Below the pieces are notes generated by a model, which was given only the letters and a program-made list of their open reading frames with translations, had not been told where the DNA came from and did not search any database. This document shows, one piece after another, positions 22,480 to 34,220 of a stretch of DNA of 64,000 nucleotides. Origin of the DNA: Lates calcarifer (Eukaryota; Chordata; Actinopteri; Centropomidae); the NCBI RefSeq assembly GCF_001640805.2, contig NC_066838.1:23893643-23957642 (forward strand). Direction: 5' to 3'. Made by a program: the position numbers and the translations under genes. The first letter of the stretch is position 1. The number at the start of each line of letters is the position of its first letter.

Positions 22480-25400
22480 GAGCCTTTTCTGACAAATCTA
22501 GCTAACCATGTGCTGTAAATGGTCAATTCCCACACAGTAGAAGAATAACATTTCTTGAAGGTCAGATCCACCCTGACCAAGGCACATAAAAATAGACAGA
22601 CTAAATTGGATGGCTACTGTTGCATTTATCTGGGTGAAAATGCTGCACTGTCAGTCATGCTGGTAGTTACATGATGGAAATGAAAACTATTAAAAATTAG
22701 TATGGAACAATAGGAAGAATAAATGTAGGGGGTGGGATGAAAGATGTAAGCCTCACTATCAATTAAATACTAGCACAATACTCAGGCTCTTCCATTCACA
22801 ACCTGTAATTTTCTCTCTTTATAATGACAGTTGGAGAACTTTAATATATGATACAGATGTAATACAGACTTCATCAACTCAAACAAATGTTAATGTTTTG
22901 AGCTTAGACTCGAGTTAAATTAAAACTGCCTTTCATACATGGTATATACTGCTCATATATGACGCAGAAGCAGTGTCTGCCTGAGGTGGAAGGTAATGGG
23001 CAAGAACACAACCAAGCTGTCATCTGCAGCATGAGCTGGTTGTACTTTGCTGTGCTCTCTGAATGACAGCACAACTCAGCTTGCTTTGCAGAAACACCCA
23101 CAAAAAAAGAGACCAAGACCTGTGCTGTAATGCAGTCATTGTAGCTTGTCAAGTGCAATATGACAAAAATAAATACATTACACACACCTTTTACCTCTGC
23201 AGAGTGGGAAAGGTGGATGGATGCTTTTAATCACTGGACAATACTGTGTAGTAGATCTTTCTTCTGTAAAGTGAAGGTAATCTCACTGTGGATGTGGATT
23301 TATTTCTTGACTGTCATGAGTGTTCATGTGCAGTTTACATTTAAAAATCCAGTCACATAGCAATGGCAACACTTCACTGGATGTATAACCCTCTGTTTAT
23401 TGTGCTTCTGCTGCTGCTCTCTACAGATTACCTCTTTTTGTTGCTGAATTTTTCGTTGCAACTGAAATGTCCTGATCCCGTCATTGATTTCCTTTTGAGA
23501 GCTGAATCAAAGAGTCTGAGAAACTGGTAAACTTCCTCTTTTCACCTTCAGGTCTGTTCACCTGGCTAACAAATCATTCCAGCGTTGGTGAGAGCAGCTG
23601 AAGGTGTGCTTACTGATACTGTGAAACTAAAGAGCAGGGGCACTGCCTCTAACTGTGGGAGCTTTCTGCACTATCAGGGTGTTTTTCTAAATTCTTTGCA
23701 AAAATCAATCTCCAGATATCCTCTTTCATGGTCTGTGTGTAATGAAATGCACCTCTTGAGCCTTCAAACCTCATGGCTGAGTATCTTATCAACTGATAAT
23801 AATGCACTACTCTGTAGTCCAAGAATAGGACCACATCCCCCCTGTTCACAAGTACAAACATGTTGTGCTAATAGAAGGTCTCAGCGTCGTATACACTGAT
23901 TGACATGTTTGTAAGATGTAAAACTGTGGTTTTATGGGGTAAATATGCAGCCCTATGAGGATCCATAGTTGCTGATGCAGTTTAGGTGTATAGAAATGTA
24001 ATTTCTAGATATGTTAAGAAACAAAGGGAAAAGTTAATACAAAATATTATAATAATATAACAGTATCATTTCCATCGAGACCAGGGATAATTTTTGCTGG
24101 AAACACAGAATGGTTGCACTTCCACAATAATGTATGTCTCTTTCAGCTTTTCCATCTCTTTTCTACAGCTGCCTTCATGTCTGGTCCACAGCACCTGCTG
24201 CAGTGTCTGAGAGCAACATGCTCGCATGGACGAAAATATGGCTCTCGTGAGTATGTGCACATTGATTGTTGCTGACAGCATCAGTAATTATTTTAAAGAG
24301 GCCATAATAATTTACTTTTGTAATGATGAATGAAATTACCATGTGTAATATCAAAGGGGTCACTCATAAAGAAGAACCCACAGAGAATTATCACTCCACT
24401 CTGCAGTTCCTCTCAGCTCCACATAGTTTTATAGCATCTTTTAGCTCCTTCATTTGGCTCTCTAGCCTGCAACCTTAATACTTTGGCCAGCACTGTTTTC
24501 ATCTGCAGGAGGCAGCTGTTTTCAGTGAGAAAACCTCTAAAAACCCACTACACCTGCCCAGTACCAAATGGCAGACAGACAAAGTTGGCAGCTAGATATG
24601 AGCCTGATATGCTTCTCAGGAGTTAGAGATCAAAACCAGAGCTAAACGTACATGTCAGTTTTGTGTTCACAACTTGTTTTTGTGCTGTAAAGAACTAAAA
24701 AACAAAACCCTACACATTTTAAAGACGACATTGATGCAATGATAGATTATAATAATATTATATTAGATTATAATATTTTTTAGTTTCTCTACTGTCTTTC
24801 AATAATGTCTGCTCATACAAGCCTGAAATGATATCAAGCTTTTCCTTTAGCATTAATAAAAAGTGGTGCCTATATTACTGTATATGGCTCCAGTAAGATA
24901 AAATTAGAATGACAATGGGAAACTGTATGGTCGGAGTGATTTTAGACAGATTATGACAGACTCCTGTCTTCACTCTGCAATGTGATTCATCTCGATTTCC
25001 TTTTAGATGAAGATGCTCTTTGCTTCCCCAGTTTTCACCCTAATCTTTCAATTAAAAAAAGCAATGAAACTGGAGGTACCACTCATTCTGTCAAGTGTTG
25101 ATAAATGTTAAATATAAATAATAAAATCACATGCGTAAATGACAGCTGTGGTCCTTAGAGCTATGTCTGGAGATGTGTGTGTGCATGTGAGAGGATACAT
25201 GTGTGAAGGGGGAGGCGAAGGGAGTCATATTTTATTTTTTGAACATTACAGATCTGTGCTTTCTAGGACAGCACACAGCTTTACAACTGATCAATCTAAT
25301 TTAAAACCCTGCACTTGAATTAGCTGAATGGTGCTGGTTCTGTCATCAACCTAGTGTGATCTGGATGCTTTTAAGCCTGTTGAGCCCACTGTGTACTCAC

Positions 25401-26209
25401 CAGAGTCTTTGTAATTCTGCTTAATAACCCATTATTTTAAGAGGAGAATGTTCAGAATGAGCTCATATTTTAGAAACTATCCAAACTGGTTCACACAACA
25501 GATGGACCACTACACCTGCCAAAATGGATTTTGAAATAGATCCCTGGGCTACTTCTGGAAGATGCAATTTTTAGAGCATCCAGGTGGACGACTTAACATT
25601 TCATGATATCAAGGGTGAGTTTAATAAGTTTGGTTGACATCATTACTGCTAAAAAGATTCACCACACAAATAGTGAAGGAGTAAACATTTAATATCTGGA
25701 AGCTTTTATTTCTAATTTTAATCATCAGGCATATTTTCTCTCAGAGTGAGGAGTGGTGGTTACAAAGGGCCTCAATAATCAAAGATACATACTTTTTGTA
25801 ATCAATATACAGCTGTCAGTGGTAGATGTACTCAGTGTTTTTCACATGTGAATAGCATGGACAGTGTTTTGAACAAACACTGTGACCTGGCAGCTGTCAG
25901 AAATAGGCTGAGGTCACAGACACCTCCCACACGTTTCCACACTGTCATACATTGTGTTCTAACTCTTCCGCTCTGTGATGGCAGGTCTCTATACTGTATA
26001 CTCATTCTGCTCTGTTTGTCTGGTTCCAGCACATACTGAGGTTATCTTTATGATCCACTCACACTCAGAGAAGTTACAATATTTACACTTGCAATGCAAA
26101 ATCAACTCAGTTGTTCTATGAGAGGCAGAGTTGAGATTATAACTGATCTCAGACACAACTGTGCCTCTTTGGCACCTGAAGCACAGTTTGATTTGGATTG
26201 AAAATCATC

Positions 26210-26620
26210 CCATCAGTTTGGTCATCATCTGGTAAAACGCTTTTATTCAAAGTGGCTTACAAGTGCGTGATGAGACTAAAGCCTCAGCGCAGTAGGAGAC
26301 CTAAGTACTAAATATGTTAAATAAGGCAAAGTGTAAGGAGATCAATTAAAGAAGTGCACTAAAAGTGAGAGAGGAGGTGCTGTGGAAAGAGATGAGTTTT
26401 CAAGAGATTCTTGAAGATAGAGAGGGACTCTCTTGTTCTGATAGCTTTGGAGCTTCGTTCCGCCTTCGGGGAACAACAAACGAGAACAGTCTGGACTGGG
26501 ACTACCTTGTGTGCAGGGATGGCAATGCCAGACAACACTCACTGAAAACATGCAGTGGCTGAGAAGGAGCATAAGCCTGTATGATAGAGTTCAAATAGAT
26601 GGGTGCAGAAGTTAGTGAAG
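26210..26620 (+). repeat. Interspersed repeat fossil
   Basis: Blocks such as 'aaacgcttttattcaaagtgg', 'gagttttcaagagattcttga', 'agagagggact', 'gagaacagtctggactg', 'ggcaatgccagac' and 'ataagcctgtatgatagag' match a dispersed fish sequence that I recall in many copies. I cannot assign its class. Open frames on both strands here are by-products of the repeat. Confidence 0.5.
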
Positions 26621-27934
26621 TTAGTCTGAGTCAACTCCGCTTCACTTTACTGACATCTTCTGTTACTAGTTCCTGTATAGATTAGGATTTTACATAGAAA
26701 TACATATGATTTTAAATTGTTGCATTGCTACTTTTACCTAAGCGAGGACCTGAACTCTTGTTCCAGCACTGTGCATAATATATCATAGAAGCAATGCCAG
26801 TGTAATTCTGGTCCTATGTAATCATTGCTGCAGGTTGCACATTACCTTGTTGCTGTTGTATCGACCTCTGTCCTGCTCCTGGCAGAGTAACTTACTTTTC
26901 CTGCCACAGCAGGTCAGCTAATGAGAAAATTAGATGATCGATCTCATTTACTCCTCCTACACTCATTCAGTTTCTTAATTCATCAGAGTCCAGGACATTA
27001 TGAGAACCCTAAGCAGTATTTCCTAGAATATGCTGCCATTTAGCCAAAACTTTCATAAACACAGGGCTGATAACGATTGTGATTCTCATTAACTTCAAGG
27101 CTTTTGTTTTACTTGTGCTCCAGATGACGTTTTCTAATTAATGTCATCATGACTGCTGCGTGACCGGCATCAACTATGCACATTACCAAGACCTGCTAAT
27201 AACAAAGAAAGCGAATAACAGCTGTTGAATCCATGCAATTATGTGAGTGAGAGAGCTTGTTTGTCTGTTTGTGTGGAAATAAAGAGCATGTCCATTTTTT
27301 ATTCAAAGAATGCCTCCCACAGATTGTTCACCTCATTCCCTCTTTATGGTTGAAACAGTGGAGCTAAACAGTGGCTGGATGGCTCTTATTACTCTCAGGC
27401 ATCTTTTGAAAGCTCAGTCTGTTCCAGTTGAATGTTAAAATGTCAGTGGGTAAGCATATGTACAGTGGAAATATTCAAACAATTATCACTAGGCTTCGAT
27501 ATTTTGGTTTCAAATCCATCTCTTCAATCAGGAAAGTGCGAGTGATTTATAAATTTATAAGCCATCACTATCCGGACTTTGATTCTTGAGTGAAGGACTC
27601 TAAAGATGTCACTGTCCATTAGGACTGTCTCAACACAAGTTAGTTCATGTCACTGGGCAGTTTATGCACTTTACAAAATAATTAGTCTGGATTTCCTTCT
27701 GAGTGCTTTTCAACTCAGTCACTGAGACTCATTTTCATGGATGCGGGTTGTACAATTATATATCTGAGGGAAACAAAGGATGAACAGTAGTACAATATCC
27801 AGTGCTGTTAATGCACCACCGCTGGGAAATGTGTCTACATAACTAAACAACGAAAAGTCCATTAGAGTGAATATTCAAAGGTCATATGTGAGGTAACTAA
27901 CATCATACACACTCTATTTGTGGGGAATGGAGAG

Positions 27935-28315
27935 GTATGTTAGCTTAGCATAAAGACTGAAAACAGGCAAAACATCTGGTCTGGTTCTGTCCAAAAGTAA
28001 ACAAAAATCCACCTACCAGCACCTTTAAAGCTCAATATTTAACCCATTATATCTATTTACTCTGCTCCCACAGTCCAAAGACATGCAGGTTAACTGGTGT
28101 CTCTAAATATAGGTGTGAATATGAGCATTAATGGTTGTTTGGCTCTATATGTCGGCCCTGCGATCTGTCCAGGATGTACCCACCTCTTGCCTGGTGTCAG
28201 CTGAGACTGGCTCCAGCCCATGTGACCCTCAGAAGATAAGAGGTATAGCTAATGGATACATGGATGGATTTTACCTGTGTTTCATGCTAAGCTAAGCTAA
28301 CCACTGTAGCTTCAC
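27935..28315. mobile_element. Palindromic MITE-like element with nested second repeat
   Basis: The left arm has tgttagcttagcataaagactga (27938-27960). The right arm has the inverted equivalent ttcatgctaagctaagctaacca (28281-28303). Between them are 'tccacctaccagcacctttaaagctca', typical of the percomorph element also found at 36746, 52210 and 61198, and a second insertion at about 28060-28268. Outer ends are too eroded to place exactly. Confidence 0.6.
28060..28270 (+). repeat. Nested fish repeat ending in (GGAT)n-like tail
   Basis: It runs from 'tccaaagacatgcaggttaac' through 'ctctaaatataggtgtgaat', 'ggttgtttggctctat', 'gatctgtccaggatgtaccc', 'ctggctccagccc' and 'gataagaggtatagctaatgg' to 'atacatggatgga'. 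This is a very common fish dispersed sequence. It lies inside the two arms of the palindromic element, so it inserted later. Confidence 0.65.
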
Positions 28316-29439
28316 TGACTTTATAGCACAGGCATGAGAGAAGTGTTGCTATTCTTATCTAGCTCTCTGTAAGAAAGTGAATAAGCATGTTTCCTCAAGA
28401 TGACAACCTATTCCCTCATTTAAGATGCAGTATATTTGATAATAATCAAATATGTGGCACACTACACATACAAATCACTGAAGCCAAAAATTAATTAACA
28501 GTTGACATGTTTGTTATTACAGATTCTGTGGAAGAGAGTTTGTTTTTCATGATCAGTAATATCCACTGACACTGAGCCACATCTGAATTCTTCATTTGTA
28601 ACCTTGAGAACTGCGAGGGAGTTTCCCCACTGTCAGGAAGACTGACGCCCCCACTGACATTTTTCAAAAACCTTATTTATCATCTTTGGAGTTTTAGAGA
28701 TAAAAGGTGCCTTTGAAAATGGTATTTGATTGTTAAGCACAGGGGGATCAAAGAACCTTCACAGAAAGCTGAACATTTGGCCTCTTTAAACAGTAAGGGA
28801 CTGTGGAAAGACAGCAATTCACCACTGAAATACCAGGTGGAGAAAAGGTGTCTGTATCAGTCCTCTGAACAGAAAAGGTTAAAACCATATAAATAATTAG
28901 CAATCAACAATCAGCAGGTGAACACCTGTAGGTAGGTACAATCACTGCTGATGCTGAGTTGATGAAAAACCTCAGTTTTTGCTTCTTTAACTGTTTCATT
29001 GTCTGTTTTGTTATTTCTAGATGTTTTTCTGCTCCAAGTCTTACTAATTCTCCCTGATTAGTATTAGGAAACACAGCACGTCTGAATCCTAATGTACTGT
29101 GATTAATAATTATGAATTGCAAATACGTCAAAGGTGGATTTGTTACTGATGTGATTTCTGAATATATTTGGACCTGTTGTTTGTGCAAAGCAGCCTAACT
29201 GAAGCTCACTTAACACCCATAAACTGGCCCACTCAAGTGTCAAGCCAAAATTAGCATATATTAAGACTTAGTCATGAGCAACAACAGGCCATCGTTAATA
29301 TAAAAGTAAAAATGTGCAGTTCTGACGCCAAAAGTTGTAACATGGAAGCAGAGCTTGTATTTTTAGCCGTAGTAGCAGCATGTCTCTGTGGATCACTGTG
29401 TTGGTCTGTCTGTCCCCTGTTTTGGATTTATTTATTTTT

Positions 29440-29555
29440 TATTTGTGTAGACTTTAGAAGAATATTTCAACAACTATTGGAATGGAATGAAATTTTGTGC
29501 AGACAATCATGGTCCCCAGAGGATGGACCCTGTTGAATTTGATGAGTCCTTGACT
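29440..29555 (-). repeat. Reverse-orientation fragment of the 7562-7925 repeat
   Basis: The reverse complement reads 'tcctctggggaccatgat', 'gtctgcacaaaattt' and 'caatagttgttgaaata'-like blocks, parallel to those at 7850-7900. The open frames 29312-29822 fall over it and are not taken as genes. Confidence 0.6.
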
Positions 29556-30444
29556 TTTTTCTGGGGATTGTATGACAGTAAATCGGGGCAGAGAAAGGGG
29601 ATTGTTATGTATCTTGGATTTTTGCTTAAGGGATGTAGTTTAAAAATTTTGGGAGAGCAAGGCCAGAACATTCCTTTTATTCACGCTCAAGACCATCAGC
29701 ACCGTTTAGTGTTCGGCGGCAGAGAAAACTTACAAATAGCTCCTTTAACATTATGCTTACTTATCATCATCTTTACACTGTCATTGCGAGCATTATTGCA
29801 TGTTGACATTAGCATTCATTAACATTTAGTGCAGCCTCACAGAACTGCAAGTCTTTCAATCCAATATTTGGAAAATCCCACCTTGCCCATTCTTTATAAT
29901 TCATCTTTGCATTTCGGGACTTTTGTCTCCGCTATGGAGGATGTCTTGAATATAGTGGTGCTTGTAAATCTTGATATCACCGGACACGATCGTCCTCTGG
30001 TTTGTCATGTTGGTCTGGCTCTGTACTGTGTAAACTCAGTCAAAACAAAATCGACATGCAGTCTGGTGGATGTAACAGTGCACACAGATGACAATCCTTT
30101 AACTTTGTTTGATTTGACCAAGACCATATCTCTCATATACGTCAGTATGGAATAAACATTTAGAAATCAAACTCCCAGGCAGGGTCATTATCATGATTGT
30201 GCACCACAGAGAGTTCTTTCTTTCTTTCTGGGAAATGTAGTGATTGCTGTATTGTCATTCCTGGTCTGTATCATTATCTTCTGTTGCCTTTAGTCACCCA
30301 ACTGGAAAACTGCTCTGCTCTGAAGACATAATGGCTCACATGAATTATATGCTTTATTTTCTTTCCAATATATCTCGTTTTGAAAACATACTCAGTGCTC
30401 AGTCCACAGCGGTATAATAACAATGATTTTTTATACACTTTAGT

Positions 30445-30472
30445 CACACACACACACACACACACACACACA
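30445..30472 (+). repeat. (CA)14 microsatellite
   Basis: A perfect 28-bp CA dinucleotide run in the region upstream of kcng1. Confidence 0.95.
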
Positions 30473-30939
30473 ATTGACTGTGAAGGAAAATTGGACCGGC
30501 ACCAAAAAATGATGCACATTGTTTGGTTTTTTTTCACCATAATGTCTTATAACAGCACTGAAGTGAAAATAATACACTGTGATTGACTCGTCATGTGTGT
30601 TTACTTCTGCAGTTTCCATTCTGGTAGATCAATAAAGGGATAATGGACAGATGTGACATGCATACTGAAACACATATATCTTTTATATAACATGGACACA
30701 AGGACCATCTCCTTTTCTGAATGTAAACAATATGTTTGGTGACTTTCTGGTGAAGTCAAATTATATCATCTAAAGACAAGATCACTTCAGTGACAATACG
30801 GAAAACAAAAGAAAGATGGATAACAGCAGCATTTGTTCTAGTGGTGATAAACATTCTCTGTATGAGCCATGCCTTCCTCCTCATCATCATACCTCATGAT
30901 AGCATTTCCCACCACTTGTCTAAAATTGGACACCCTGGT

Positions 30940-31300
30940 GAGTCTGAGCCAGCCCACAGTGGCCCTCCCCTCCTCCCTCCCACTCAGCCTGGGTAACCCA
31001 CCGGACAAATATAAACCTTTGTGTGACTCCACAATCAAAAGACGGTCATTATTCTCATTTAAAGATGGAGGGGAAACACGGCTTTCTAGATGGTGGTTGC
31101 CATGGATTTTTCTCAGAAGCTTTTGGTATAATGGCACATCCCACTTCTGATGTCAGTGCTGGAGGACAGGGGGGGGAGGAAGGAGTTGAGAGAGAGAGGG
31201 AGAGATGAGGGAAAAGGGAAGGGAAGGAGGGAACAAGGGAGGGGGGAGGGGAGGGGAGGGGAGGGGAGGGGAGGCAGCCTGTTGCTCATGATCATCAAAT
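30940..31300 (+). promoter_or_regulatory. kcng1: Candidate kcng1 promoter region with G-rich purine tract
   Basis: This is a relatively GC-rich block upstream of a candidate first exon. It has a TATA-like aaatataaac at about 31007-31016, an X-box-like GTTGCCATGG at 31096-31105, and a nearly pure purine tract from about 31161 to 31275. The tract ends in repeated GGGGA units (31240-31274). Assignment to kcng1 is an inference from orientation and distance. Confidence 0.35.
31161..31275 (+). repeat. Homopurine GGGGA/GGGA tract, G-quadruplex potential
   Basis: The + strand is almost only G and A over more than 100 bp. It ends in at least six consecutive GGGG runs spaced by single A between 31240 and 31274. 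That satisfies the usual G-quadruplex pattern on the + strand and could also support triplex DNA. Confidence 0.85.
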
Positions 31301-31452
31301 AACCTCCTCGTACTCTACGAGCCTAGTGCCTGTGCATAGATGGAGCAGAGTTAAACCAGGCAGCAGCAGAAGCATTTCATATTTTCCCTCGTGCGTTCTT
31401 CTCAGCGCCTTTGGCAAACTAACAGCTGCTAAGGAAGTGATTCAGGAGCGCA
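31301..31452 (+). other. kcng1: Candidate non-coding first exon of kcng1
   Basis: The sequence after the purine tract ends at a strong donor (gcgca|gtgagtat, GT at 31453). It lies on the same strand as kcng1 and about 7 kb upstream of a plausible acceptor at 38490, just before the kcng1 start codon. Mammalian KCNG1 also has a non-coding 5' exon. The start of the exon is a guess. Confidence 0.3.
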
Positions 31453-34184
31453 GTGAGTATTGTGATTTTTCTGTTACAATATTCACGTATTCAAACTTCA
31501 GGTCTCTTGTGCAGTAAACCACACCTTCTTAGTCATAAGTCACTCTTTGAGAGTTTGTCACATGCAGCGCAGCATTTGTTGACTCTGACATATTTGCAGC
31601 TGCTTTCCCAGGGTTGATATGAGGAGCATTGTTTGATAATGTGTTTACTTAGTGAGTTCTACTGTAGATCTCAGCCTATGATGTTGTACCCACTGTATGA
31701 CAATAATCAAATCTGTGTAAGCACTCGGTGCAACATTATTTAAAACCAGTTTGAAAGGTGCATCGGGGTCAGTTCCGATAAGGTCAAGTTGATTAGATAG
31801 TGCACTAAAAGTGACCATTACTTCATTTTAGATGTGTCCACCCATTCACAATATGTCTTTAACAGATGATAGCAATTTGCATACTGGATACACTGCATGT
31901 ACACCATGGTAACAAGGCTGCAGCTACATTACACTGTGTTATGATCTGTCAACATTTACTGATATCTCATAAGAGACAAGGTCCAGTGTTGCACAGAGAT
32001 GTTTTCTCTGCCATGCTCTACAGGCAGAGATATGTGCAGTACATATATATTTTTTGCAGTCACTTTTCAAAATCTAATATTAAAGTGAAAATTGAGGCAG
32101 GAGAAACTTTTGAGTCTGAGAGCCACTTTAAGTCCTCAAACAGTGAATCACAGCTGATGTTGTGTTTCAATGAATCCATAAGAGATCATTTTCAATACAT
32201 CACATGGTCTCACTTTAAAGATGATGTTAGATTATGGCCCATAATGTGATTATGAGTCCACAATGCAAATGCCCCTCTCCTACTTTGGATCAGTGATATA
32301 TGATAGGTAATAGATCATCCTCTCTCCCTCCTCCAGGTAATTGTGACTATAATGAGATGAACTAATGACTTTTTCCTGTTCTAACAGCTAATAGTGGCTG
32401 TCTGATTCTCCTCCTCAAAGAGGGGCCCCAAAGTAATTATAATCTGCTATTCCCAGGTGCCTTTATGTGTAAGATATCTGAGGTAGATATCCTGAAGTGT
32501 CATTAAAGCAGAAGAGAAGAGTCACGGTCCCATCCGCAACACTATTTCCCAAAGAGATCTTCAGTCAGGGATCAGACTCAACACAAATCGAGTGATGGAT
32601 GTGCTTTGAAAGTGTAAGTAGGATAAAGTTTTTGTTTTTTTTTCTCTTTCTGCAGTCAAAGCTTTTTTGTAAAGATTTTGGAGGCTGTGAATTTGGTCCA
32701 TGTCTGAAGAGTGCAGATTCTGTCTAAACTGAGCAATTCACACTGTGCAAAAACAATTTCAGAATACACCAGATTCCCATAGCCACCTCCACCTTGTTTG
32801 TAAGGCGTGATCTGTAATTTCCTGCACTGACCATCCAGCTATTTCTAACTTCTTCATGTAGCTTCGCTTCACATCCATCAGCCTTGCCAAAAAGAAAGCC
32901 CTGTGTGGTTGTTTGTCTGCTCCATTTATTCCATCTCATCAACTAAAGTACTTTTTCACTTACAGTGTAATAGTGTTAAGAGTGGAGGGTTTTTCTGTCT
33001 GTCTTTGATTGGCCGTTGCTTGTACTTTCTGTCACCTCATCCCACAGGGACCTGCACTGGGTCCTGGTGCAGAGATCCTTTGAAAACACTCTGTCCTGAG
33101 TGACAGACAGTCAGGTCTTTACCGGTATGTGTTCATGCCTGCCTGCACACATGCCTGGCCTCACTTTTATCAGCAGCCTGTGAAAAAGAAATTGTTTACA
33201 CAGCCCAGAGCAATAAGGTGGTTGAATGACTGCAACTCAGCAGGAAACGGGCATCAGAAGATGAGAAGTGAGTACTGGTTAATGCACACAGACAATGCAG
33301 AGAACTTAATGTTATGCAATCTTTATATAATCCAGTTAGTTAGGTACTCATAAATGGTGTGAGTGTACAATCATCCACTCAAGCAAGAAAGGGGAAAAAA
33401 CACAGTAGTTAAATGCTGAATGTGTTTGTAAATGTGTAAAGTTGAGGTGATGGGCTCACTGAATATTGTATGTCAGAGTTTGCGGGGACTAAGAGGATGA
33501 GGAGTGCTGAGGCATGATGTGGAGCGGTGATGCAGAATGTGGGGATTTGGTGGGTTGGCTCAGACCCCGTCTGGGGGGATAGAGTGCTTTAAGAGGAAGG
33601 ACAGACAGGGGACGAGCTGGGAAATAAACTGTAGACAGAAAATGACAGAGGTGTGATGCTTCTCATTTGCTCTTTGTTAGAGAGACATTTTACTCAGAGA
33701 AGGAGATGAAAGAAATACTTGAATGGCATTTCAAAAGGTTGCTGTCTTTTTAGCATTTAAAATGTGAATGTTATTGAATTAATATAGAAGAATTCTGTGT
33801 TAGATAGAAGCATTAGTTCTGTTTAATGCATGTGAGGTTTGCGTACCAGTTTAAACTGAATTGTTGAACAGAAAACAAAATAAATAGCCATTAGTGCTAA
33901 ATAGCTTGTTATTGAGATGTATCATCTCCGCAGCATACTTCTCTGAGCCTCGGAAACAGAGTGCAGCACATTGTGGTGGACCACAGAGAGAGCTAGGGAG
34001 ACAATTATTGCCCTGGAGGTATATCTTCTTCCAGGGTTTTCTGTATGTATTAATACCGCCCACTTACAACAAAAAAGAAATATTTTTGTTTACAACTATC
34101 CCTCCTGGAATTACTGTAAGAGAAGGTCTTCTGGGGCAGAACCGCTTCTGGCATGCCTGACTGTTTCAGCGTTTAACCAGATTT

Positions 34185-34220
34185 CAGAGAGAGACAGAGA
34201 GACAGAGAGAGAGGGGGAGA
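34185..34220 (+). repeat. GA/GACA-rich simple repeat
   Basis: Repeated agagagagacagagagac units followed by a gggggaga stretch. An imperfect microsatellite. Confidence 0.85.

Larger units (their letters stand above)
12491..30900. other. Intergenic gene desert between nfatc2 and kcng1
   Basis: About 18 kb has no open frame resembling a known protein, no long frame and no RNA gene I can recognise. It holds scattered repeat fossils (15735, 19680, 26210, 27935, 29440). It also holds several low-repeat stretches with homeobox- and POU-type motifs (for example 17780-17910, 18930-19010, 26880-27250) that look like conserved regulatory DNA. That role is inferred only. Confidence 0.6.

Noticed and set aside
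29312..30155. Three consecutive + strand frames (74, 111 and 108 codons) that might suggest a gene
   Set aside because: Part of the stretch is the reverse copy of a dispersed repeat (29440-29555). The translations do not resemble any family, and they are in different frames without shared splice signals.
12491..30900. Search for CRISPR arrays, operons, phage or other prokaryotic systems
   Set aside because: Nothing of the kind is present. Introns, splice sites and vertebrate repeats show this is a fish nuclear genome.
31866..32249. 127-codon + strand frame upstream of kcng1
   Set aside because: No homology and AT-rich codon use. The only structured part is the octamer/X-box block, better read as regulatory.
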